Assembly: GCA_016933965.1 (NCBI GenBank)
Contig: JAFGTS010000037.1
Coordinates: 20,544 to 84,543 of the forward strand
From: Deltaproteobacteria bacterium
GTDB taxonomy: Bacteria; Desulfobacterota; Syntrophia; Syntrophales; UBA2210
Direction of reading: 5' to 3'
Length of the DNA stretch: 64,000 nucleotides
Shown: positions 44,435 through 53,072 of the stretch, piece by piece
Layout of the letters: each line of letters opens with the position of its first letter
Numbering within the stretch: position 1 is the first letter of the stretch
The notes under the pieces: generated by a model
What the model saw: only the letters and a program-made list of their open reading frames with translations
Databases searched by the model: none
Told to the model about the DNA's origin: nothing
Translations under genes and position numbers: made by a program

Positions 44435-44454
44435 AGGCGACCTTCGGGTCGCCT
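44435..44454 (-). terminator. Hairpin with UUCG-type loop, possible terminator
   Basis: AGGCGACC-TTCG-GGTCGCCT is a perfect 8-bp stem. It lies about 80 bases past the PDZ-protein stop; on the minus strand it is followed by GGTTTATTATT, only partly U-rich, so termination is likely but weak. Confidence 0.5.
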
Positions 44455-44536
44455 CTCCCGCCCCTGTTGATATTTCTTTGATTTTAATAAAATTCGTACT
44501 TATTCTGCAATGTTTTTTATTTTATTCATGCCGTGG

Positions 44537-46993
44537 TCAATTATTGCTCCGTTCTTCAAGATCCTGGATTCCGGGCTTTCTTGTGAGATCTCCGTCCAGG
44601 TCGACGAAGACGCCGTATTCACCCTCCAGAACGACTCGGTTGTTTGCAGAGGTGCCCCCGGTCCCGGTGTACTTGTCCGGCAGGCCGCCGTTATCGATGA
44701 AGAATGCCATGCTCGGACCGCCGTGATAGTCGTTTCGTATATCCCTGTTGTTCGTAAGATAGTAGGTGTCGCGACCGTTCATATCGAGAAAAACCGAAAA
44801 TCCGTTATGGGCGGCAGCGCCCTGGGAAAAGAACAGGTCCCGGCAGTCATAGACATCGTCGCCGGCGCGGTCGATCAGAGCCGCCGAACCCAGGTCCCAG
44901 GCGGCCCCCTGGAGAGCGCCAACCAGCCCTGAGTAATGATCGTTGCCGCCTTCGTCGATCAGGATCCCCGCGGCTGAGTGAGCGGAAAACCCCTGGCCGT
45001 ATCGAGAGCCGGAGTATGTATCATCCTGGTCACCGCCGTTCATCAGGATGCCGAGGCCGAAATAGTACCCCCCGCCCTGGGAAAAATTCCCCGCCACAAA
45101 GCGGTCCCTTCCATCGCCGTCGATCAGTATGCCGATGCCTCCCGAGGCCCGGTCGCGGAACCCGACGCCGAACCCCTGGGAAAATCCGTCAAAAACGCCC
45201 GATATGCCGTAGGAGCCCGGTTTTTTGCCCGTTGCCGAGTACCTGTCGTCACCCGCTTCATCACGCAGGATACCGGTGCCGCCGGGCCCGCCAACGCCCT
45301 GCGCGTAGAGATGTGAGAAATAACCGTCATCACCGCCGTGATCGATCAGAAGACCGATCCCCCAGAATCCTACTCCCTGGTTGTATTCCTGGCCTTCATA
45401 GCGGTCATCACCCGCAAGATCGATCAGGATCCCCGTGCCGGCCACGCCGGTTCCCTGGGAAAAACGAGTGCTCCGGTACGTGTCATCCCCGCTTTCGTCG
45501 ATCACCATCGATATACCGAGGAGTGCACCGCCCTGGGAAAAATCCCTGGTGGCGGTATAAAGATCATTTCCACAGCAGTCCAGTATCAGTACCACTGCTG
45601 GTCCGTCCGTCCCGGATTTTGAAGGGGACAGATAGGTATCGTCCCCGCCGAGGTCGATTATAACCGGGATATCGGCGGAGACGCGATTCGGGCCGCTTCC
45701 GAGGATGATCATGGCCCCCGCCGCGGTCTCTTCTCGATACAGGATATCACCGCTTATGCCGTCCACGCGATATTCCCCCGGGGCATCGAAGGCTTCCATC
45801 GCCCGGCCGAACCGGTCGATCCACTTGCCGTCGGCCAACCTGCTCAGGATCGCTCCCGCCTGGACCAATGCGGTGGTGTCGATCTTTTCCAGGAGCATCA
45901 AGGCCCGCTCCCCCGTTTCCGAGACCGAAACACAGTCGTTCGTTTCCGGGGGGCAGTCGAACCCGTCCTCAATGAGTTTCGGAAGGTTCTCGGCGAGGAA
46001 ACGCCGCTCACCGGGCGCAATATCTTTCAGGGCCCGCTCACGAACCGCTACCGCCGCATCAACGAGGTTTCTTATGTAGGAGATGTGTTCCGCCGGGTCT
46101 TCCGTTTCGGGAGCCGCCGGTATGGGTGGGAAGGGCCCGGCGGGCCGGCCGAGCAGTTCTGTCGCCCGCAGTACCATGTTCTCGATCGGCGCCTGTTCCA
46201 GTTGCCGGGTAATGTCATCGGCGACGAGCGGAAGCTGGAGGGGATTTTCATGAATGTAGCGGAAAAGGACCGTTCGGAACGGGTCGGACCATTCCTCGTC
46301 TTCCCGGTAGCGGCTCAGGAGGTCCTCATAGGCGTCTTCAAGATCGTAATGGGCGATCAATGAGTGGATGAACGTCGCAAGGGGATCGGGGTGGCCGCCG
46401 TACCGGTCGGCATAGTCCTTCCATTCTTCCGGTGAGACCCGCGCCTGGTTTTTCCGCGCTTCCAGAACCGCCGTGATATCGAGGATATGTACTTCTTTTC
46501 GCACGGAAACATCGAGGCTCTTACCGGGTTTCTGAACGTCAATGAGCGCATCCAGTTCTTTGCGGTCCTTGACAACCTGCGGGCGCGCGGATCGCCCCTC
46601 TTCAATGGTGGTTTCTTCGCGGACGATGCGAAGCCGCAGGTCATCGCCGACCTTTTTTTCATCCTTGATATAGGAACTGAAAGACTGGAGGAGCGTGCCG
46701 GGATCGAGGTCTCCGATCTCCATCGAATCGCAGGCGATGATGACATCCCCTACCCTGATGCCCGCCTTCATTGCCGCGGAGCCGCCGACCACCCGGGCCA
46801 CGCGGAGCCCCTGCGTGAGGCCGAGGCCCGGATACCGGCTTTCCAGTTCCGTGGCCGGCCTGTATCCGATGCCGAGAAAGGGACGCGGCTGATCATTGCC
46901 GTCACCGGCGGGGCAGGGGGGTGTAACGAGAAAGACCGCCAGGAGAGCAGACAGAATACCGAAACGTGCAATGAGGCCGATACGTGCCGTCAT
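44537..46993 (-). CDS. Exported PDZ protein with about eleven GDDxY/QG solenoid repeats
   Basis: 818 residues. Signal peptide ~1-28; PDZ domain ~35-130 (FLGIGYRPATELESRYPG; GGSAAMKAGIRVGDVIIACD); a helical middle to ~430; then a long array with the pattern (I/L)LID-x2-GDD-x-Y-x5-7-QG-x-G-x3-G repeated about eleven times from ~440 to the end, e.g. GTGILIDLAGDDRYEGQEYN, GIGLLIDHGGDDGYFSHLYA and GIGILIDGDGRDRFVAGNFS. The Asp/Gly-rich turns suggest a beta-solenoid that may bind calcium, but it differs from classical RTX nonamers (GGxGxDxUx). No protease triad is visible. Cotranscribed with the membrane protein upstream (10-base gap). Function unknown. Confidence 0.75.
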   Translation of the reverse strand: MTARIGLIARFGILSALLAVFLVTPPCPAGDGNDQPRPFLGIGYRPATELESRYPGLGLTQGLRVARVVGGSAAMKAGIRVGDVIIACDSMEIGDLDPGTLLQSFSSYIKDEKKVGDDLRLRIVREETTIEEGRSARPQVVKDRKELDALIDVQKPGKSLDVSVRKEVHILDITAVLEARKNQARVSPEEWKDYADRYGGHPDPLATFIHSLIAHYDLEDAYEDLLSRYREDEEWSDPFRTVLFRYIHENPLQLPLVADDITRQLEQAPIENMVLRATELLGRPAGPFPPIPAAPETEDPAEHISYIRNLVDAAVAVRERALKDIAPGERRFLAENLPKLIEDGFDCPPETNDCVSVSETGERALMLLEKIDTTALVQAGAILSRLADGKWIDRFGRAMEAFDAPGEYRVDGISGDILYREETAAGAMIILGSGPNRVSADIPVIIDLGGDDTYLSPSKSGTDGPAVVLILDCCGNDLYTATRDFSQGGALLGISMVIDESGDDTYRSTRFSQGTGVAGTGILIDLAGDDRYEGQEYNQGVGFWGIGLLIDHGGDDGYFSHLYAQGVGGPGGTGILRDEAGDDRYSATGKKPGSYGISGVFDGFSQGFGVGFRDRASGGIGILIDGDGRDRFVAGNFSQGGGYYFGLGILMNGGDQDDTYSGSRYGQGFSAHSAAGILIDEGGNDHYSGLVGALQGAAWDLGSAALIDRAGDDVYDCRDLFFSQGAAAHNGFSVFLDMNGRDTYYLTNNRDIRNDYHGGPSMAFFIDNGGLPDKYTGTGGTSANNRVVLEGEYGVFVDLDGDLTRKPGIQDLEERSNN

Positions 46994-47003
46994 CGGGATT
47001 CCT

Positions 47004-47636
47004 TTATATCCAATGTAACAGGCCGGCGCAGACGATCATGAGGCCCGCGTTCACGGCGAACATTGTACCGATGACGGTGACCTGTGTCTTCGGTTTCCAG
47101 TCATAACAGAACATGGAAACGACGAAGAAGGGGATATAGACGGTGACGAACACGGGGAAGGCCCCCCACCAGGGATAGACCCAGACGAAGGCGGGGGTTT
47201 TGGCCAGGAATATTTCAAAAATGGAGAAGAAGGCGGCGTTGCCCACCGCCACCAGGAGGCGGTTGTTGATGCCGAGGATCTTCATCTTCGGGTCCTCCGG
47301 CAGGATCTTGCTGAAAACGAGGCCGGCGATGGAAAACATGAGACTCAGCTCGACACCGACGCCGACGAGAAGGAGGAACGCCGTTCCCGTGGGGACGGTC
47401 CACAGGGCATGACCGCTGAAATACTGGATCAGCGCGTTGATGATCTCCGCCAGCCAGTGCACCATGTACAGCGAAAGTCCCGCCGCTATGCCCTTCCAGT
47501 TCTTCTTCGACGCCTCATTGAAGTAGACATAGACGACCAGGGCCAGGAGTGGAATAACATACCACTGGAACGGTTCGCCGCTCCGCAGTATGGACAGGGC
47601 CTGCTGTGTCACTTCGGGATGGATAAGTGTGTTCAT
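47004..47636 (-). CDS. Uncharacterised multi-pass membrane protein
   Basis: 210 residues, about six membrane helices (e.g. YVIPLLALVVYVYFNEASKK; LFVS-free segments near FLLLVGVGVELSLMFSIAGL; VFVTVYIPFFVVSMFCYDWK; GTMFAVNAGLMIVCAGLLHW). I do not recognise the family. Conserved-looking charged/aromatic features are few. SD AAGGAGG precedes ATG 47636. It ends 10 bases before the PDZ-repeat protein starts, so the two are probably made together, perhaps as an envelope pair. Confidence 0.7.
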   Translation of the reverse strand: MNTLIHPEVTQQALSILRSGEPFQWYVIPLLALVVYVYFNEASKKNWKGIAAGLSLYMVHWLAEIINALIQYFSGHALWTVPTGTAFLLLVGVGVELSLMFSIAGLVFSKILPEDPKMKILGINNRLLVAVGNAAFFSIFEIFLAKTPAFVWVYPWWGAFPVFVTVYIPFFVVSMFCYDWKPKTQVTVIGTMFAVNAGLMIVCAGLLHWI

Positions 47637-47694
47637 GGGATTCCTCCTTTTTAAAATCTCTTACTAAATGTTCTCCGTGCCCCTCATGCGTTCA

Positions 47695-48480
47695 TCAGGG
47701 AAGCATGACCGTACCTTTCATGAAAAGGGCGCAGCGTCCGGAGATCAGGACGCGGTCGTTCTTCAGTTCACAGAACAGCTCACCGCCGCGGGACGATACC
47801 TGGCGGGCGTGCAGTGATGTCCTGCCGAGGCGGTCGGCCCAGTAGGGAGTCAGTTCACAGTGGGCGGAACCCGTAACGGGGTCCTCGTTGATACCCACAC
47901 CGGGGCAGAAAAAACGTGAAACAAAATCACAGGCTTCACCGGGAGCCGTCACGATGACACCCCGGAGACCAAGGCCTTTCAGGATCTCGAAATCCGGTTC
48001 CAGTGCCCTTATGTCATCTTCATTCTCAAAGAGGGCAAGATAATCTTCGGAAGAGAGGACCCGGGACGGTTGCGCGCGAAGACCGGCGGCCAGTTCGGCG
48101 GGTGCGTTGCAGGGCAGTGGCGGTTGGGACGGGAAATCCATGACCAGGAGGTCGCCGTCACCGCGGCTGACCCTGAGGATGCCGCTCCTGCTGGTAAAAA
48201 CCACCTTGTCGAGCGCCGGGGCGAGTTCCCTCAGGATGATATACCCCGATGCCAGCGTCGCATGGCCGCACAGGTCTATCTCCACGGTGGGCGTGAACCA
48301 TCGCAGTTCGTAGACATCACCTTTTTGAACAAAGAAAGCCGTTTCGGAAAGGTTGTTCTCCATGGCGATCTTCTGCATGAGCGAATCGTCGATCCAGCCT
48401 TCAAGCGGGCACACCCCGGCGGGATTGCCGGCAAAAACGGTGCCGGTGAACGCGTCGACCTGATACTGGGTGAGTTCCAT
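47695..48480 (-). CDS. PhzF-family isomerase
   Basis: 261 residues. N-terminal YQVDAFTGTVFAGNPAGVCPLEGW and NNLSETAFFV contain the catalytic Glu of the PhzF/DAP-epimerase-like fold; VEIDLCGHATLASGYII is the second conserved motif and INEDPVTGSAHCELTPYWAD the third. Many members isomerise small acids in secondary or amino acid metabolism; the substrate is unknown. SD GGAGG lies before ATG 48480. Confidence 0.9.
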   Translation of the reverse strand: MELTQYQVDAFTGTVFAGNPAGVCPLEGWIDDSLMQKIAMENNLSETAFFVQKGDVYELRWFTPTVEIDLCGHATLASGYIILRELAPALDKVVFTSRSGILRVSRGDGDLLVMDFPSQPPLPCNAPAELAAGLRAQPSRVLSSEDYLALFENEDDIRALEPDFEILKGLGLRGVIVTAPGEACDFVSRFFCPGVGINEDPVTGSAHCELTPYWADRLGRTSLHARQVSSRGGELFCELKNDRVLISGRCALFMKGTVMLP

Positions 48481-48551
48481 AAAACAGCCTCCTCATTTTT
48501 TAACTGGTAGATTCTCAATTATTGGACAGAAGGGTTTTTTACAAGGGAAAA

Positions 48552-48612
48552 TTAGCGGCTTCGAAAAAACTCCATATGCCGTGCCCTGCCTCATCCTTCG
48601 TCATTGCGCCTT
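48552..48612. repeat. Copy B of the interspersed repeat (diverged)
   Basis: GCGGCTTCGAAAAAACTCCA, then TATGCCGTGCCCTGCCTCAT and CCTTCGTCATTGCGCC, parallels the sequence at 13074-13125 and the family core I recall (CTTCGTAAAAAGTCC..ATGCTGCG..CATCCTTCGTCATTGCG). It fills the gap between phzF-like and cation transporter genes. Confidence 0.45.
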
Positions 48613-48761
48613 TAAGGACTTCCGTTACGGGGCGAAAACGCTGATATGCTTGAACAATTCACCGTCAAAGAATCCTCGATCTCGAGCCTTCCCGGGTATG
48701 TCCGGGAATACACCACGTCAACGATGTTGCCGCACAGGGTATTCCCGTTTTTGTCATGCAT
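48612..48761 (-). pseudogene. Possible remnant of an adenine-deaminase (amidohydrolase) gene start
   Basis: Overlapping the transporter stop, ATG 48761 with GGAGGAG 8 bases before starts a 49-codon frame: MHDKNGNTLCGNIVDVVYSR, then TYPGRLEIEDS. GNIVDVVxSRxYPGxLEIxD is how adenine-deaminase-type amidohydrolases usually begin. After EDS the resemblance ends and a stop follows, with the interspersed repeat taking over. Either a decayed gene truncated by the repeat or a chance frame. Confidence 0.35.
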
Positions 48762-49737
48762 GCCGTGTGCTCCTCCGTCTTTGCCGGTGTATTTCTCTCT
48801 GTTGTTCCCGGGGAAGCATGCAACCCTGAACGCAGGTCCGGTCGCAGGTGCCGTCACAGGGTTCCGTATGAATGACCACGTTGGCGCCGGGGTATATTTC
48901 CCGTATCCGGTCCTGCATGCGATGGCCCAGTTCATGGGAATTCTCAACCGACATTCGGGGGTTCACTTTCATGTGAAATTCGATGAAACGCTGTGTCCCC
49001 GCTTTCCGGGTCCGCAGCTTGTGGATCCCGTGCACTTCGGGGTAGAAGGAGGCGATCAGGTCATGGATGACCCTGCGTTCATCCTCGGGAAGGGAGGCGT
49101 CAAGGAGGTCCCGTCCCGACTGCACCGTCAGGCGCCAGGCGGTATGCATGATCAGGGCTGCAACGGCGTAGGCCGCCACGGGATCGATCCATTCGAGCGG
49201 TATCCCGGGTACAAGCCGCTTCCCCGCCAGGATCAGCACAAGACCGATCATGACACCCGCCGAGGTATATACATCGGTACGGAGGTGCCAGGCGTCCGCC
49301 TGCAGGGCGATGGAATCGGACTCTCTGCCGACCCTGAAAAGCCGCTCGGAAACGAAGAGGTTCACCACCGTTGAAAGCAGCATAACCCCGACGCCCCAGC
49401 CGATCACCTTTATCGGCCGTGGATCGAGAAGCTTGCCGGTGGCCTCGTAAAGTATCCAGATGGCGGCGGCGAAAATAAGGATCGCCTCTATGGTGCCCGA
49501 TATGTTCTCTATCTTGCCGTGGCCGAAGGGATGTTCCCTGTCGGCCGGTTTGCCCGACGTTTTGACCGAAAAGAAGGCGATAAAGGCCGCCAGCAGGTCG
49601 ATGCCGGAATGGATCGCCTCGGAAATGATTGACACGGCCCCGGTCATGATGCCGACAAAAAGCTTGAGAACGATAAGGATGGAATTGGACACGATGGAAA
49701 GAGTCGCGGCGGCGATCTTCTTTTTCTGGACATCCAT
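48754..49737 (-). CDS. Cation diffusion facilitator metal transporter
   Basis: 327 residues from ATG 49737 (AAGG upstream); the longer frame adds a non-homologous leader. Six helices with metal-site motifs: SEAIHSGIDLLAAFIAF (HxxxD) in TM2 and ALQADAWHLRTDVYTSAGVM (HxxxD) in TM5; DREHPFGHGKIENI is the family loop. The cytoplasmic C-terminal domain has ENSHELGHRMQDRIREIYPG. Exports Zn, Fe or Mn by proton antiport. The tail after residue 290 adds a Cys cluster (PCDGTCDRTCVQGC), uncommon in this family and possibly a metal sensor. Confidence 0.9.
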   Translation of the reverse strand: MDVQKKKIAAATLSIVSNSILIVLKLFVGIMTGAVSIISEAIHSGIDLLAAFIAFFSVKTSGKPADREHPFGHGKIENISGTIEAILIFAAAIWILYEATGKLLDPRPIKVIGWGVGVMLLSTVVNLFVSERLFRVGRESDSIALQADAWHLRTDVYTSAGVMIGLVLILAGKRLVPGIPLEWIDPVAAYAVAALIMHTAWRLTVQSGRDLLDASLPEDERRVIHDLIASFYPEVHGIHKLRTRKAGTQRFIEFHMKVNPRMSVENSHELGHRMQDRIREIYPGANVVIHTEPCDGTCDRTCVQGCMLPREQQREIHRQRRRSTRHA

Positions 49738-49901
49738 TGGCCGGACCTTCAGTTGAATGTCAGCGAGACCCGTAAATGGCCCCTTCCTTTGCATTCCCTG
49801 CGGGATATCGGAAACCCCTGTCATTTGCGAATGCAACAACCTCTATCATGTTTGGTGACAATTTAACAGTCCTTTGGCTCAGCGCGCAGTAAGGGCGATA
49901 T

Positions 49902-49935
49902 AAAAAAGGCCCCGGTGCCTTTCGCCGCGGGGCCT
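49902..49935 (-). terminator. Intrinsic terminator of the acetate transporter gene
   Basis: AGGCCCCG (49907-49914) pairs with CGGGGCCT (49928-49935); read leftward the stem is followed by a U run (complement of 49902-49907). Confidence 0.85.
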
Positions 49936-49956
49936 CTCAGTTGTTTGTTTCCTGGA

Positions 49957-50541
49957 TTACTGGACGGGACCGAGGGGAAGAACGGTCTTCCCGTACACCT
50001 CGTTCCACACCTGGGCCATGGCCGCGTAAATGGCCGAGAACCCGCAGACGACGCCCTCATATCCGGCGAAATGCTTCACGGCCGTACTCCCCGACGCGTC
50101 CCCCCAGGCGAGCAGAAAGAAGAGCAGTGCCAGGGTGAGGAATACGAACTGCAGGGCCCGGTTCAATTTCAGTGTCCCGATGAACATGAAGAAGGTGAAC
50201 AGTCCCCACATGAAAAGATAGGTCGCCATGGCGCCTTCCGTCGGACCCTGCCACCAGCCGAACTTGGGCATGAGCAGCAGAAATACCAGGGTCAGCCAGA
50301 AGAGGCCGTAGGACGTAAATGCTGTCGTGCCGAAGGTGTTGTTCTTCTTCCACTCCATGATGCCGGCGATGATCTGTGCCAGCCCGCCGTAAAAGATACC
50401 CATGGCGAGTATCATCGTATCAAGGGGATAGAAACCGGCGTTATGAATGTTCAAAAGTACCGTCGTCATCCCGAATCCCATGAGTCCCAGCGGTGCCGGA
50501 TTAGCAGTGGTGTCCTGAATTGTAACAAGTTCCTTTCCCAT
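49957..50541 (-). CDS. satP: Acetate/succinate uptake transporter (GPR1/FUN34/YaaH family)
   Basis: 194 residues from ATG 50541 (AAGGAGG 5 bases before). Family signature [20 protein letters not shown] near residue 18, then six helices: [57 protein letters not shown]. SatP relatives move acetate/acetic acid and other short acids. In a fermentative or syntrophic bacterium it could import or release acetate. Single gene with its own terminator. Confidence 0.92.
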   Translation of the reverse strand: MGKELVTIQDTTANPAPLGLMGFGMTTVLLNIHNAGFYPLDTMILAMGIFYGGLAQIIAGIMEWKKNNTFGTTAFTSYGLFWLTLVFLLLMPKFGWWQGPTEGAMATYLFMWGLFTFFMFIGTLKLNRALQFVFLTLALLFFLLAWGDASGSTAVKHFAGYEGVVCGFSAIYAAMAQVWNEVYGKTVLPLGPVQ

Positions 50542-50593
50542 ATGTACCTCCTTGCGATTTTCCATTTCGTGACAAAGAAATCAACACGAATTT

Positions 50594-51562
50594 CTATACG
50601 GGTTCGATGGTTGATGTGGGTTTTTTTGTTATGTTGTAAGTGACGCTGACCACGCCGGGGACCTCGGCCGTGATCCGGTCGGCGAGCTTTTCCAGCGTAT
50701 CGAAGGAAAGCCGGCTCGGCTCGGCCGTTACGGCGTCGCTGCTTTCCCAGCAGCGGACCTCGATCTGGGTGCCGAAATCCCGCCTGCCGTCCCGTATGCC
50801 CGTCACGCGGTCTTCGTGGAGAATGGCGAGATACTGAAAGGCGCCGCTGTCCTTCAATTCCTCTTCGACGATCTTTGTCGCCTTTCGGACCAATTCCGTC
50901 CGTTCCCGCGTGACCTCTCCGATGACCCGGGCGGCCAGAGCGGGACCGGGAAAGGGCGGCCGGGAATACAGTTCCTCGGGAAGCCCCGCGGCCTTTCCGA
51001 CCTCACGCACCGCCGGCTTGCGGAGCTCGATGATCGGTTCGAGCACTTTGTACCCGTACTGTTCTTCCGGGTCGATGCCGAGCTGTTCCAGGATATTGTG
51101 CTGCCGCTTGATGCCCGCCACCGTTTCTTCCACGTCGGTGTAATTCGTTCCCTGAAGGAGATAGGTCGCACCGCTTTCCCTGACAAGCCTTCCGAACACG
51201 TCCTTATAAAATGTGTCCGTAATGGCGTTCCGTTTATCCTCGGGGTCCGTTTTACCCTTCAAGGCTTGGAAGAACTCATCCTGCGCGTCGATGATCTCAA
51301 CGGTTATCCCCAGTTCTTTGAACCAGTCGACGATCTGTCGGGGTTCATCCTGGCGCATGATACCGTTGTCGATGAAATATGATTTCAGGCGATCTCCCAG
51401 TGCCCGATGGGCGATCATGGTGACCACCGAGGAATCGACACCCCCCGAGAGGGCGTTTATCGCCATGCCGCCACCTACGATCGAAGCGATTTCCGCTGCC
51501 TTTTCTTCAATGAACTTGTGTGGATCAAGATCCTGTAACGTGATTTCCCTGATTTCCTTCAT
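50594..51562 (-). CDS. GMP synthase ATP-pyrophosphatase subunit without glutaminase domain
   Basis: 322 residues. PP-loop ALSGGVDSSVVTMIAHRAL, dimerisation domain with RPPFPGPALAARVIGEVTRE, and C-terminal TAEVPGVVSVTYNITKKPTS (ending like GuaA). The N-terminal class I glutamine amidotransferase of two-domain GuaA is absent, so this is the separate B subunit type known from archaea and some bacteria, or it uses ammonia directly. No glutaminase partner is adjacent. Amination of XMP to GMP is the expected reaction. Confidence 0.9.
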   Translation of the reverse strand: MKEIREITLQDLDPHKFIEEKAAEIASIVGGGMAINALSGGVDSSVVTMIAHRALGDRLKSYFIDNGIMRQDEPRQIVDWFKELGITVEIIDAQDEFFQALKGKTDPEDKRNAITDTFYKDVFGRLVRESGATYLLQGTNYTDVEETVAGIKRQHNILEQLGIDPEEQYGYKVLEPIIELRKPAVREVGKAAGLPEELYSRPPFPGPALAARVIGEVTRERTELVRKATKIVEEELKDSGAFQYLAILHEDRVTGIRDGRRDFGTQIEVRCWESSDAVTAEPSRLSFDTLEKLADRITAEVPGVVSVTYNITKKPTSTIEPV

Positions 51563-51696
51563 GCCGTGTCTCCTCTTCAGGCCCGACCGGGCTATATTAT
51601 TGAAATTGTTGCATTTATGCCCATCATAAGGGGAGTTGTGATGTCCTCCTCCAAAAACCAGTTTTGCATAATGCCCTGTATGAAAAAATGATGCAA

Positions 51697-51724
51697 CAAA
51701 AAAAGCCCCCGTGAAGGGGGCTTT
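51697..51724 (-). terminator. Intrinsic terminator after the eRF1-like gene
   Basis: AAAGCCCCC (51702-51710), loop GTGAA, GGGGGCTTT (51716-51724); read leftward the stem is followed by T7. Confidence 0.9.
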
Positions 51725-51741
51725 GAGCAGGAAATCAGCTT

Positions 51742-52839
51742 TCAGTAGCGGAAAATGGCTGCAATGGACCTTTCACCCGGCATCTCCTTCGGATCGATGG
51801 AGTAGACCGTTCCCCCGTTCAGGGTGGTCCTGATCGCGGCGAGATCGAACAGGTCCTCATGCCCCTGTTCCTCCTCGCCTGATAAGAAAACCCGGTTTCC
51901 TTGGGGGTCATATCGCCCCCACACCTGAACATCGATGTCAATAAAGAGAATCCCCACCCTGCCGTTGCACGCGGCGGGAACGATCTCGCTGATATTGTCC
52001 GATGACAGGCCGGTGCCCACGTTCTGCCGGTACTGGGCCAGTGCGTCGACCCGTTTCTGCTCCATGAATGATTCAATTACCGGAAGCGCCAGGTGAAGCA
52101 GGTCATCTCCGTCCATTCCCTCCGGGTTTCCCGTGATGGCCGTTTCCGCCAGGTGGGCGTACGTATTGGCCTCCCTGAAGATCGGGAAGAGGTAGTCGAC
52201 ACCGGCGAACAGAAGAGGATGGCGCTTATCCTTCAGAAAATCACGCAGTTTTCTGTCGACGATCTTGAAATACTGAAGGATTTTGCCCTTCGTGTCTTCC
52301 GATCCCGTGTGGAGCTGAAGACGCTTCTCAAAAGTGTCAAGGTTCAGTGCATCATTGATGTTCTGGGGCATGCCGGTGATCTCGATCTCCTGGACCCCGT
52401 ATCGGGAGCATTCAAAGAGCCGCACGCTGTTCTGGCTGATGGCAAGGATGTAAAAGGTCATCCTGTCACTCAACATTGGTATGATCGGTTTCAGGTGAAA
52501 CCGGTCGCTGACGACGACGATCTCATCGAACTCTCGTGGCAGGCGGAAATATGAGAACTGACCCGGAGAAATAAAAAGGGCAAATCCGCGATACTGATTC
52601 TGCCAGAAGGGGATGTCGCTGACCAGTTCTTGGGCCGGCTGAAGAAACTCCCTGATTTCTGACGGCCGAAGTTCACGAAACGAAAGTTTCTCTTCGGCCT
52701 CCCGCAGCAGGTTTTTGAAACGGATCTGATTTTGCTGGGTTTCCGCGCCTTTTTGGATCGTCGGCATGTACATCGATAAACAGATGCCCACCTGCTGTTC
52801 CATGAGGGGGCTGAGGGTGTCTCCCGTTACTCTTTCCAT
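51742..52839 (-). CDS. Bacterial archaeo-eukaryotic release factor (baeRF)-type protein
   Basis: 365 residues. RNase H-like middle domain resembling eRF1/Pelota: FWQNQYRGFALFISPGQFSYF, DRFHLKPIIPMLSDRMTFYI, FYILAISQNSVRLFECSRYG, then DKRHPLLFAGVDYLFPIFRE and a C-terminal NGGTVYSIDPKEMPGERSIA. This matches the baeRF group (family 3-like), proposed from comparative genomics to act in ribosome rescue, stress or immunity-like responses; no experimental role is known to me. Monocistronic between its promoter and terminator. Confidence 0.8.
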   Translation of the reverse strand: MERVTGDTLSPLMEQQVGICLSMYMPTIQKGAETQQNQIRFKNLLREAEEKLSFRELRPSEIREFLQPAQELVSDIPFWQNQYRGFALFISPGQFSYFRLPREFDEIVVVSDRFHLKPIIPMLSDRMTFYILAISQNSVRLFECSRYGVQEIEITGMPQNINDALNLDTFEKRLQLHTGSEDTKGKILQYFKIVDRKLRDFLKDKRHPLLFAGVDYLFPIFREANTYAHLAETAITGNPEGMDGDDLLHLALPVIESFMEQKRVDALAQYRQNVGTGLSSDNISEIVPAACNGRVGILFIDIDVQVWGRYDPQGNRVFLSGEEEQGHEDLFDLAAIRTTLNGGTVYSIDPKEMPGERSIAAIFRY

Positions 52840-52888
52840 TCAATAAAACCTCCTTATGGAAAGTAAAAGTGAATAAAAGAGAACCGGA

Positions 52889-52917
52889 AAAGTATCGGTC
52901 TCGCTTTTGTTTTTCAA
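52889..52917 (-). promoter_or_regulatory. Promoter of the eRF1-like gene
   Basis: Minus strand TTGAAA (52917-52912), 17 bases, TACTTT (52894-52889), about 45 bases before the start codon. The flanking gap 52840-53072 holds nothing else I can read. Confidence 0.4.
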
Positions 52918-53072
52918 GTATATATAATCTCGGTACAGCGGGCAATAAAAGAATTTTTTTCCAATCTTCCCGGCCTGTTTAGCAGGGTTTCTGTCGTGTA
53001 TATCAAGGGGGAAGTGGAGATCGAGGAAAAATGGGTACAGAAGAATCGCACAAGCGGTCCGGCGGACATCAT

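Noticed and set aside
48554..48660. A frame on the minus strand reading VTEVLKGAMTKDEAGHGIWS, FFEAANFPL that looks like a protein end
   Set aside because: It coincides with the interspersed repeat seen at 13074, and an in-frame stop lies just upstream with no ribosome site.
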